Of a stretch of 64,000 nucleotides of DNA, positions 25,976 through 37,175 are shown in pieces (the stretch's first letter is position 1; each line of letters opens with the position of its first letter). A program made the position numbers and the translations under genes. This stretch comes from Acanthochlamys bracteata (Eukaryota > Streptophyta > Magnoliopsida > Pandanales > Velloziaceae), in NCBI GenBank assembly GCA_019914995.1, contig CM034136.1, positions 1,937,270 through 2,001,269 on the forward strand, read 5' to 3'. The notes under the pieces are model-generated. The model made no database searches and was not told the DNA's origin. It saw only the letters and a list, made by a program, of their open reading frames with translations.

Positions 25976-28900
25976 GAACCCTGTACCATTAAATGTAGAT
26001 TGCTTGGTTGAGTTCTTAAAGAAGTAATGTGTAAAGTTGTTAATGTTGTATGACTTGTATAAAAATATGCTTTTTGCTTGAATTGTTGCAGATGGCTGAT
26101 ATACATTTCATCGAGAATTTCCCTACAGATTGACGTGTGCAGTTGGTAAGTTTTTTATAAAAGATGCTTGTTGTTTGAATTGCACTTTTGTTGTCAAGAA
26201 GGTCTGCGGATAACGATGAACATTTCTTTTTTTAGCATAGAAGATGTAGCTCACTGCAGAATCTCGTTTTGAATATTTAGAATTACTTTTCAAAAGTCAG
26301 AAAATTTACTGCTGTTATACATATTTCTAATTAAATAGTTGAAACTATTGACTTAAAAAGAAAACTCTAGCTATTTGTAATTAGGTTTTGGGTATATGCT
26401 TTATTATGACTTCCTTAATTTTGAAGGAACAACACATGGTTGCATTTCTATAATAGTTACTCTGTTTCTTAGGTGACAAAAATACTGTAGTGGACACTTA
26501 AGAAGCAACTGAATTGCATAAATCGCAAAAAAATAAAAAAGAGAGATAAAATAAAATAGTTTGAATTAAATATTTTTCTATGAACTGTTTGTGCATGCAG
26601 ATAAAAGCTAGCTGTAATTATGGGGTAACTGGCAGCTAGGGGATTGGATTTGCTATGTGCTCTAGATGTTTATGAGTATGACAATGGAAATTGGAAGCAA
26701 AACTGTCAAACATGCTCGAAATAGGTACAAAAGGTTGTTCTGTTATTGTATATATAGTTATGTGTGTTCTACTAGTGACAGTAGAAGGGAATGTTAGGAC
26801 ATGATTTCAACGAATATTCTCCATCTAGAAACTTGAAGCTTAACGATATCTCCGCACTTTGTAACCTGCTTCTTTTGCCAGTATGATTGATTATTTGCGG
26901 GTATTTTTCGTTGTTTCTTTTCTAAATCTAATCGAATTGCATTCCCTGCTTGGTGATTATAAGATTTTAAATATTCTCTTGGTGGTCGCGGGAACTTTGT
27001 TATAGTTTGATGATCTTGGTTCAATGAGGAGAGGAAGGCCCTATGTCCTTCACTATGTTTTGATTTTCATGGAGTAGGTGAATTCTAACATATGATATAG
27101 AAGCATCAGTTTTTTGTCACATTGTTTTCTAAACTTTTTCTTTCATTCTACTAGCATACTGGTTGCGTACTGCAACTTGTGATTCTGATTGTCTTCCTTA
27201 ATGTTTAAAGCATTTCAGCTGTTTGAATCTAGAAATCAGTCTACGATGTACTTTATACCGATTTTTGAGGAATCTACGGTGGCATTGTTCGGTGCAAGTG
27301 CGAGAAGTTGAATCCTGGTTCTCTTGCTTTCTGTTTGGGGTTTGGTTCATTATTTATTTGGTTCAGGTATGCTCTCCTACATAAATGTGCTGGAGTTGAT
27401 AGTGATTGCTTTTGGTTCTTTTGCTATTATATTTAGCAAGGCTGTTTTATGTGCATGTAGTATTTTAAATAACCAAATGCATTTGTTTGACACGCGACTT
27501 TGTTGTTTGGTTATGGTTTTTGGCGGGTGAACCTATATGTTCATGTCACCTATGTTGGAGGCCGTTAGTAACTTTGTTTCTCTTGAATTCGCTGAAAGGA
27601 TGTAAGCTTGTTTATGATATAGTCTTTTGGAGGTATTGGCTAGACATCAATTTTCACAAAGGTAAAGATTTCTTGTCAGAATTTGACTTGTTTTGAGAAG
27701 GATGTTGGATTATATGTGAATTTGAGTGCAATGACATTGAAATATGTTAGCTGGTAGAGTGATTGTTGTAAGTTATAAAGAGAACTCTCTTGTTGTACTT
27801 AATACTTTTGTGTTATTCTAATAATGTTTCACGTAGTTAAAAAACGTCAATTTTAAAAGAAAAAAATTTCATAATCATGAATGTATGTATTAGGAGTGTT
27901 AGCTGTATTACGATCCCTATACCATTGAGTATAGGTTGTTCGGTTGAGTTCTAAAAGAAGTTGTGTGTAACTTGTTAGTCTTTTGTCACTTGTATGAGAA
28001 TGTGTTTGTGGCTGTGTTACTCTGTAGCTAGCATGTTAGCATTGCATTCGGAATTTCTTTTCAGATAAGTATGTATAATTGTAATTTGATGTTCTTGATT
28101 TGAATTGAACTTTCATTGTCAGTAACAGTTTTGGATAACAATGCACATCTCATTTTTTTTTTAGCATAAGAAAGATTACAGCTCACTATTTATGTTTGGA
28201 ATATTTGGAATTCCTTTTTCAAAACTTGCAACAAAAATGATGTACTCCATTATGTACACTTAAAGAGCACTTGAATTTTTATAAACTGCAAGAAAAGAAA
28301 ATAACAAAAATTGAACTAGTTTAAATTACATGTTCTATGAATTGTTTGTGCATGTAGATCAAGGCTAAGTCGTAATGGTAGGGTAGCTGGTAGTGGGGTG
28401 ATTAGATTCGTTATGTACTCAAGAAGTTGATGAGCAGTAACTTTTCTATTTAATAATTTTTGTGATGGTAAGAACTTGTTTTTGTTTGAAGCTCTTGGTT
28501 CAAACAAAGTGATGAAGGTCCCTATTTCCTTCACTACATTTCGATTTTCATGGAGTTAGTGGACTCCAACATATGATTGCAAACATCAGTTTTTTGTCAT
28601 ATTGCTTTCTAAACTCTTTTATCATTCTACTAGCATACAGATTGACTATTGTAACTTTATGATTATGATTGTCTTCTTAATGTTTAAAGTATTTCCGTTA
28701 TTAGAACCAACAAAACCTAGCTTAGATGTATGGTATACCAATTTGTGAAGAATCTTGTAAGTTTGGTTTGTTTGCTATTATATTAGAAAAGGCCTTATTT
28801 CTTATTATACTTAGTTTTAGATTTTGAAACTGTTTTAAGTACAAACTGCTTTTAAGTGAATACATTTGTTTGAAATGAACCTTTGTTGTTTGATGATTGG

Positions 28901-31218
28901 TTTTTGGATTATTTTAAATTCCTATATCAAATGTTTCAAATTTTGACTACTGTAATACATTTTTTGAATTAAATAGTTAAAACTATTGTCTTATAAAGAC
29001 AATCAGTAGCAAATTGGGTTTTTTGGTATGTGCTTTATTATAAGCTATTTAATTGTATAGGAACAACACTTTGTTGTATTTCTAGTAGCTCCTTGTTTCA
29101 AGGAAGCGAAATTGCTGTAATCCATTATGTCCTTATAGAGCAATAAATGGCAAAATAGATTGAATTACTTATTGTTCGAGAGCTGATTTTGGATCCAGAT
29201 TAAGGCTAGCTGTAGTGATGGGGTAGCTGGCAGCTTAGGGATTGGGTTTGTTATGTACTCAAGAAGTTAATGAGCATGATAATAAAATTTGAAGCAAAAC
29301 TACCATTGTCCAAAAGGGTACTAAAAGTTGTTTTGCCTTTTCTCTATATATTTATGTTTGTTCTATTGGTGATAGTAGAGAAAAAATATTAGGACAGGAT
29401 TTCAATGAATATTTGTATCTTGGAATCTGATGCTCAACGAACATCATTGCACTTTGTAACCAACTTCTTGTTCCAGTGTGATTAGTTGTGATGTTATTTT
29501 CTAAAATGATCAAAATGCTTTTGCTGTTCTGATTTTAAGAGTTCAATGAATATTCTCATCATAGTTGGCCAGTAGCTTTTCTTTTAATGATTTTTGTGAT
29601 GGCAGGAACTTCTTGTTATTGATTCTTAATTCAACAAGGAGATAAAGGTCCCTAGATCCTTCGCTATGTTTTGATTTTCATGGAGTTAGTGGACTCTTAA
29701 CATATGGTTGCAGAACTATCATCTTTTTTAATATATTGCTTTCTGAACCCTTTTATTCATTCCACTAGCGCACCGGTTAACTATGCATCTTTATGATTCT
29801 GATTGTCTTCCTTAATGTTTAAAGCATTTCGGCTATTATAACCAATAAACCAAGCGATGATGTACGGTATACCAATTTGTGAATAATCTTTAAGGTGGTA
29901 TAACTGGGCAAGTGCGGAGAAGGTGAATCCTAGCTCTCTTGTTTTCTTTTGGTGTTTGGTTCTCTAATGTTTGGATTAAGTATGTTCTCCTTCTTAAATG
30001 TGCTGGAGTTGACAGTGGTTGTTGTGGTTCACTTTCTATTATATTTAGTAAATCCCTTATTTCTTTCTTATGCTTAGTTTTAGATTTTGAAACTGCTCAA
30101 GTACAAACTGCTTTTTAAATAAGTCAATAATTTGTTTGAAATGACCTTTGTGGTTTGGTGATTGGTTTTTGGTGGGTGAACTTGTATGTTGGTGTTACCT
30201 ATTCTTGGGAACCCTTACTAAATTTGTATCGCTTAAGTTTGCTGAAAGGATGTAAGGTTGTCTATGATAAACTCTTGTCAGTGGCATGCAGATCAAAGCT
30301 AGCCATAGTGATGGGTTAGCTTGCAGCTAAGGGATTCAATTAATTATGTACTCAAAAAGTTGGTGAGCATCATAATGGAAATTGGAAGCAAAACTATCAA
30401 ACATTGTCCAAACTGGAAAAAAGGTTTTTTTGTGTTTTTCAAAACTTTTTGTTTGTTTGTTTGTTCTATTTGTGATAGTAGAAAAGAATATTACGAAAAA
30501 TATTTGAACGAAAATTTCTTCTTGAAATCTGAAGCTAAATGAAGGTCATTGCCTTGTGTAACAAAATTATTCTGCCAGTCTGATTACTTGTGACGTATAT
30601 TGTTGATTGTTATTGCTAAATCTAATCCAAACGCCTTCCCTTCTCAGTGATTTAAAGATTTTGATGAATATTCTTGTCAGTGTTGGACAGTAGCTTTTCT
30701 ATTATATGGTTTTTGCGATGACAGGAACTTGTTTTTGTTTGATGCTCTTAGTTCAAGAAGGAGACAAAGGTCTCTCTATCCTTCACTATGTTTTGATTTT
30801 TGACTCTAACATAATCATTTGCAGAACAATCAGTTTTTTGGTCAATTGTTTTCTAAATTCTTGCATTCAATCTACTAGCATACCAGTTGACTATTGCAAC
30901 TATATGATTATGATTGTCTTCCTTAATGTTTAAAGTATTTCATCTATTAGAACCAACAAACCAAGTTATGATGTATAGTATACTGATCCATGAAGAATTT
31001 TCTTTGGTTGTATAATACGGGGCAAGTGCGAAGAAGTTGAATCCTAGCTCTCTAGTTTACTTCTTATGGTTTTGTTCTTTTATTTATTGGCTCAGATATA
31101 TTCTCCTACTTAAATGTGTTGGAGTTGATAGTGGTTGTTTTGTTTTGGTTGCAATTTTGTTTGGGAAGCCTTTACTTCTTTCTTATGCTTAGTTTAGATT
31201 TTGAAACTATTTTGGTAC

Positions 31219-31448
31219 TGTTTGGGAGTGCTTATGAAATGAATCTTTTTTAAAACGAAGGATATTTTGGAGATATTTCGGAAAACAAGCTCTCCTTTTT
31301 TACCTAAAAAATTAAAATAAATAATAAATCTTGAAATTTACAATTTTTTCTGTACTTTTTAAAATTAAAAAAATTTGTAGAATACTGTAGAAGGTTTATT
31401 GGAAAATATGAAATGAAAAGTAGTTGAAAAGCAAAGTCAAACATTCCC
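31219..31448. mobile_element. MITE-like element, ~9-10-bp target duplication
   Basis: The ends TGTTTGGGAGTGCTT and (inward) GGGAATGTTTGACTTTGC are imperfect inverted repeats. The flanks ttttggtac (left) and ttttaagtac (right) match the single ttttaagtac of other units, suggesting a 9-10-bp duplication as in Mutator-type elements. The A/T-rich interior does not code. Confidence 0.6.
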
Positions 31449-33168
31449 TTTTAAGTACAATGCTTTTTAAATAAGTGAATACACTTTTGAAAGGAACCTT
31501 TGTGGTTTGGTGATCGGTTTTTGTGGGTGAATTGTATGTTCATGTCACCTATTCTTTGAATCCCTTACTAAAGTTGTATCTCTTAATTGTGCTGAAAGGA
31601 TGTAAGGTTGTCTATGATAAACTGTTATCGGAGGCTTACCTAGATTTCAACTTTTACAAAACCAAGTACCTAAGTTACACTTGAGCATTAAGGAGTCCTC
31701 ATTAGAAGTGAACTTATTTTGGGAACTTTTGAATTGTATGTGAGTTTGAGTGCCATGTCTTTGTAATATTAGTTGTTGGAGTGATTGTTGTGGGTATTAT
31801 ATAGTTGTACTTGATACTTTTGTATTATTCTAGTAGGGATTCACTTAGTTAAAAAATGTCAATTTGAAAAGGAAAGATTTTCATACTCATGAGTATTTAT
31901 ATTTGGAGTGTAAGTTATGCTATGAGGCTTTTACCATTAAATATAGGTTATTTGGTTGAGTTCTAAAGAAGGTATGTGTAATTTGTTAATATTTTGTCAC
32001 TTGCACGAATGTATTTGTAGCTTGCATTGCTCTGTTGCTGGCGTATAAGCATTGTATTTGAAATTGCTCTGTAGATCTGCATGTATAATTGGTAACTTTT
32101 GTTATAAGTTTTTTGAATAACGATGGACATCCCATTTTTTTAGCAGAAGAAAATGGTAGGCATTGCAAAATTTATGTTTGGAATATTTAGAATTCCCCTT
32201 TCAAAAGTTACAAAATTTTACTGTTGAAATATATTTTTTTCTAATTAAATAGTTAGACAATTGACTTAAAAAGAAAATTTGTAGCTGTTAGTAATTGGCT
32301 CATTATTATCTGCTTTATTATGAGCTTTTTAATTTAGTAGGGACATACCTTTGTTGCATTTCTAGTAGTTAGTCTGTTTCTAACAGGACAAAGATGATGT
32401 ACTTCATTATCTAACATACAGGGAAACTGAATTATATGAACTGCCAAAAAAGAAAACAAATGAACGAGTTTGAATTACATGTTGTTCTATCTTCTATGAG
32501 CTGTTTTGTACATGCAGATTAAGGCTAGCCATAATGATGGGTATCTGGCGTCTAGAGGATTAGATTCATTATGTACTCTTTGAGTTGAGAGCATGATATG
32601 GAATTGGAAGCACACTATCAAATATGATCCAAACAGCTCATAGGTTGTTTTGGTTTTTTTTTTATATGTATATTTATATATCTTTTATAATAGTGGGAGT
32701 AGAAAAGAATATCAGGATAGGATTTCATCGAATATTCCAAATCTTGAAATTTGAAGCTCAACAAACATTATTGCACTTTGTAACCAGCTTCTTCTGCCAG
32801 TATGATTGATAATTTGCAAGGTACTGTTGATTGTTATTTTTGAAACTAATCAAATGCTTTCTCTACTCAATAATTTTAAAATTTGAATGAATATTCTTAT
32901 TAGTAGCGGACAGTAGCTTTTATAGTTAATGATTTTGTGATAGCAAGAACTTTGTTTTAGTTTGTTGCTTTTGGTTCAACAACAAGGCAAAGGTCCTTAT
33001 ATCCTTCACTAGTTTTTGATTTTCATGGAGTTAGTTGGCTCTAACAGATGATTGCAGAAGCATCAGTTTTTTGTCATATTGCTGTCTAAACATTCATTCA
33101 TTCTACTAGCATACCAATTGACTTGTACAACTTTGTGGTTAAGATTGTTTTCCTTAATGTTTAAAGCA

Positions 33169-33270
33169 TTTCAGCTATTAGAACCAATAAACCAACCTAT
33201 AATGTACGGTATACCGATCTATGAAGAATCTTTTAAAGTGGTATAATTCGGTGCAAGTGCAGAGAAGGTG
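33169..33270 (+). pseudogene. Last clear module A copy, stopped by TAA
   Basis: It reads LLEPINQPIMYGIPIYEESF then KVV and a TAA stop. After gcagagaaggtg the sequence switches abruptly to ggcctaggtt, the start of the second copy of the higher-order duplication. This makes it a recombination junction. Confidence 0.55.
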
Positions 33271-35580
33271 GGCCTAGGTTCAGGCCTACTAGCTATCTTA
33301 TTTGGTATAGCTAGCCCATGCATAGCTGGTTCAATAAGAAGAATTTTACTTGAGAAAATTACCCTTTAACAAATATTCGGGGCACTACATCTAATCGATT
33401 TTCAAGTTTGTTGAATACTATTTATTGAATTCAGCAGTATTGATTGTGACTAGTTTGTCACTTTGTCAACCTAATCTTAGAACCTCTGAATAATTTTCTT
33501 ATAATTTCTACACTTTTTGTTACTAAGGATGTGAACTTTTTTCCTAATAGAGTTGTTAGATGTTTTCCGGGATCTGTTTTTCATGAAACCAACATCTGGT
33601 TGGAAAGCTTACCTCTGGAACAAATTAAGGATGAGATTGTAATTCAAAGTAGAATATGCCAAACAGCTTGAACTAACCACATGTGGTCTTATAATCAAGG
33701 TAGTCTAAATTCAAGCTTCCAATAAGTGCAAGTCCTTATTCTAATATTTTGAGTTCACGCCACTTGTTTAGAGATGATTAGAGATGCAAACGGAAATAAC
33801 ATCCCATTTTTAGTTTGTGAATTGATGGAAAGTTTAGCATAGGAATTGTTGGGTTTGTTGTATACTAAAGAAGTTAATAAGTAGGCCAAGCAAAAGAAAC
33901 ATCAACATCAACAACCAACCAAACTGTAAAAAAAAATTATTTTGTTGTTTATCTCCTTTTTTTTTTTTTTTTTTGAGTTTATGTGCAGATTAGAACTGAA
34001 TCTAGGTAGATATGAGAATGTCTTTTTCATATTTGCAAGCCATTTTGAGACATTGGGTTAGGAAAACACATTAGGATTTCGAGGAATTTATGTGCTTGCT
34101 AAGCATTTGCTCGTTTTGCATACTGAAGAAGGTTTGAACATGCTCAAGCGAAAGGAAGGTCAGTAGTAAACCATGACGTAACAAGTACAAGAATTTGGTT
34201 TGTTTTCTATTATCTTGTAGATAGTAGTTTGAGTTTATACGTAGATTAAGACTCCATTTGGTTGAATATGGCTGTGATGTTTTTTCCTGGTTGTGCAAGC
34301 CCTTATTATATGGGTTAAGAAACACATTAGTGTTCCTATGACTTTCTCTTACTAAGCCCTTGTAGACCCTTAGAATTGCTTTATGGTTTTATGAGCTGAT
34401 GAATTCTTGTCATAGTATAGATATTAAATTAACATAGGAGAATTATTCTAATTTATAAGTTTATACAGAAACTTTTGGTAATTGCATTGTGCTTCTTTTA
34501 GGAATATGGAATTTGTAACAAAAATTGATTAACTGATGCTAATTAAAATTCAAAGCTTGAAGTACACTTTTTCATTAAACCCAATTCATCTTCTTTTTTG
34601 AATAGTCATGTGTTGCGTATGTCGATTTTGATTTCAGAAACTCAATTCGAGTACATCCGCTTCAAAAGATTGTTGCTATATAATTTTTTTATGATTGCAG
34701 CAACTTTGTTTCTGTTAGTTATTATCGGTTCAGTTAGGAAAAGCGGAGTGCATAACCTTGGCTATGTATTGATCAGGATAAGCGGAGTGTGGACACATTT
34801 AATATATGATTTGAAATGCTCCAAAATTAGTTTCTGCATTCATTCATTCATTTGACTAGTACCATTGGTTCTTGCAACTTGAACTTGTCAATGTTTTTCT
34901 TAATATTTAAAGAACGTCCCCTCCTACAACCATAAATTGAGCAATGATCTATATCATATGATCCATGAAGGAACTTTGTTTGTCAACTGGCTGACAAAAT
35001 TTTCGCTTTCTAATTTCAAGTAACCTTTCTACCTGACATTTCTTTTGAAAATAGGGGTTCCTGCATTGTTGAAAAGTTCCTTGTAAGTAAGCTTTTTTGA
35101 TAACTACCTATTCTAACTATTCACATCTTCATACATAATGTTTATTGAATTGCATTAGGGCCTGTGGGATCTTTGCTTCTGTGATGATAAACATTTTGTA
35201 TGTTTAGTTGAAAAATATTTTCAACAACTTTGCATTCTCCTTTCATTGCCAATTATTAAATTAAAAAAACAAAGTGAGATAGAGATTTAATTTTGCTCTA
35301 GTACGTGTTCTGTTCTTGATGAGATAAAAAGCTATTAGTAATGCCTTATGCAGTTCAAAAAGCTTAGAACACGATAAACATGTTTGAAAGCCTTGCCATT
35401 TGGTAAAATGTTTCATGCAAGCAGATCAACAGTAGCCAAGTTGGTTAGATAGCTGGCAGAAATGCACTAATTCACTAAAATACTCATGAAGGGAGTGAGC
35501 ATTCAAGAGCAAAAGGAAGTTCTGCAATCAAGCATGATCAACCCAGTACAAGAATTTTCTTTTCTTGTTTTATACCTTTT
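33271..35580 (+). repeat. Higher-order direct duplication, copy 2
   Basis: It matches 10763-12866 in order. The start is a sharp junction inside a module A unit. It lacks the MITE present in copy 1 at 12321-12535, and a poly-T run lies near 33957-33974. No coding frame is common to both copies. Confidence 0.85.
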
Positions 35581-35607
35581 TCTTAAATACTTGTTTGTGC
35601 AAATGAA

Positions 35608-35776
35608 GGGTGTGTTTTAATTTATAGGAAGTGTGTTTGGTGAAACTGAGTTCGGTGGAACTGAGTTCAGTAAGAAGTGGATTAGAGATGAGTTCGGAGT
35701 AAATGGAAACAAAGGAATGAGTTCGAACTCAAAATCTGGTAAGAGAAAGTGAGTTCCGTGCAATTGAAACACATCT
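35608..35776. mobile_element. Small MITE-like element
   Basis: The ends GGGTGTGTTTTAATT and (inward) AGATGTGTTTCAATT are inverted repeats about 170 bp apart. The interior is unusually GA-rich, with repeated gagttcgg/gagttcag. The flanking duplication is unclear. Confidence 0.45.
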
Positions 35777-35910
35777 ATAAATATGGGACTAGTTGCAAGC
35801 TCTTGTAGGCTATTATAAAAACAAACACATTAGTACTACAAAAAATTTACATGTAGAGAACTAAAAAAAATCTACATGTAGATAACTAAAAAAAAGTCTC
35901 CTGTTAGGCC

Positions 35911-36005
35911 ATAAGTAGGTTTTTGAACTAACAATTTAGTAACAATTTCTTCTCATATAAGTAGGTTTCTTGAACTAACAATTTTAGTAACAATTTCTTC
36001 TCATA
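35911..36005. repeat. Tandem duplication of a 46-bp sequence
   Basis: The sequence ataagtagg...ttgaactaacaattt...agtaacaatttcttctc occurs twice in a row, beginning at 35911 and 35957. Just upstream, tctacatgtaga is a short palindrome next to A-runs. Confidence 0.85.
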
Positions 36006-36251
36006 GTACCGAGAACTAAAAAAAATAATTCATGTTACGAGTTTACATATGAAATGGTTTCAGTTAGTTTAATATTTCTTGGTTAAACCTTCGGCCATTG
36101 CATTTTGGTTTATCTTATGGGTAAGACTACGTAAGAAAATTCATTAAATTTGCTGGTCGAAATCTAAAGCATGAAACAAACCATTGCTGATTTGAGAATC
36201 TTGGTCCAATAGATCTCCTAATTAGTTACAAAGCAATATTATTACACATCA

Positions 36252-36416
36252 GGTTCTTGTTGTGCTTCTGTTAAAAAGGTGGTCAGAAGGGCCTGGTTCT
36301 CTCCTTTTAAAATTATGTCTGCTAAAATCAGTGTTGAGGCCACTTTTAAGCAGGGTTCCTGGTGAAGTGTTCGATGGAGTTGGTCTCATGTTTGACATTA
36401 CCATTATCAAGAAAGG
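36252..36416 (+). other. Exon-like segment, unrecognised
   Basis: Preceded by acacatcag and followed by aagaaag/gtattat, this stretch has splice-like borders and an open frame containing RVPGEVFDGVG and LMFDITIIKK. It occurs once, near the right end of the array, and resembles none of the repeated modules. It may be a unique exon of the parent gene. No family is recognised. Confidence 0.25.
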
Positions 36417-37075
36417 TATTATCTTGCATTTATTATGTCAAGCTAGCTATTTCTCCTTTATTTGCTGTGTTCTTTTTTATTGTTAGGTATTCTCTATGCT
36501 TTTATGTTTCAGCAGATTCATATACAACTCTTAATGACAAGATTTCTGTCTCCTCTTTTTGAAAAACTATGATATTCACAATTTTTATAATTAGCTGATG
36601 TTGTTCTCTGTAGAATGTCTAAGGTTTTCTTAGTTGCAACGAAGAACACCAGAGGGGTTGTTAGGAGGTTCTTGCCCTTCTGTATTGGCAGGAAATTTGA
36701 CTAATGAATTTTGCCAAATATCTAAGTTCACAAGTTTGTCTTTCAAATTTTTCACTATTTTGATCTATATGCATGATACTTTTGTTTCTTTATTTTGTCT
36801 TTCAAATGCTATTTTGAGTTGTGGATACTTTAGGACTTGGTTAGTTGACATTACAAATGATGTTTTTTCCTGTTTGCAAGCACTTATACTTCATAGATTT
36901 GGAAACAGTAAGACAATAGAATCTTGAGAAATTCATCTGCTAAACTGTCGCTGGCCCTAAAATTGCTATAGGCTTTTTGAGCTAATAATTTTTCTTCATA
37001 TCGATACTAAAAGAGACTACTACTAAGGGTTTAGATAGAAAGCTTTCGGTAATTGCGTTTTGGATCTTTTAATAT

Positions 37076-37175
37076 NNNNNNNNNNNNNNNNNNNNNNNNN
37101 NNNNNNNNNNNNNNNNNNNNNNNNNNNNNNNNNNNNNNNNNNNNNNNNNNNNNNNNNNNNNNNNNNNNNNNNNNN
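37076..37175. other. Assembly gap (100 N)
   Basis: The second run of exactly 100 N. Array sequence (tttggatcttttaatat) ends at its left edge and the right inverted-repeat arm starts at its right edge. Confidence 0.98.

Larger units (their letters stand above)
2364..37075 (+). repeat. 34.7-kb array of degenerate exon-module repeats
   Basis: Nearly the whole inter-gap contig is built from direct repeats that carry the same modules in the same order. Module B is ctacag, a short segment, then gtaag. Module C is tgcatgcag followed by ~110 nt containing tagctggcag and agcatgataatgg. Module D contains aacgaacatca and accagcttctt. Module E is gatggcag then GAACTTTG and gctcttggttca. Module A is tttcag, then CTATTAGAACCAATAAACC, ending GAGAAG. 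Module A copies begin near 16.09, 16.90, 18.56, 18.98, 21.22, 21.78, 23.41, 25.20, 27.22, 28.70, 29.83, 30.95 and 33.17 kb, with a very diverged one near 3.81 kb. Module E copies run from about 3.6 to 34.7 kb. Spacing is irregular (0.4-2.2 kb), and copies left of 12.8 kb are more diverged. Module borders keep AG and GT dinucleotides, which suggests amplification of a spliced gene, coding or not. The parent gene is not recognised. Confidence 0.85.

Noticed and set aside
2364-37075. The array as a centromeric-type satellite
   Set aside because: Units vary in length from 0.4 to over 2 kb, have ordered exon-like modules and carry many independent insertions, unlike a homogeneous satellite.
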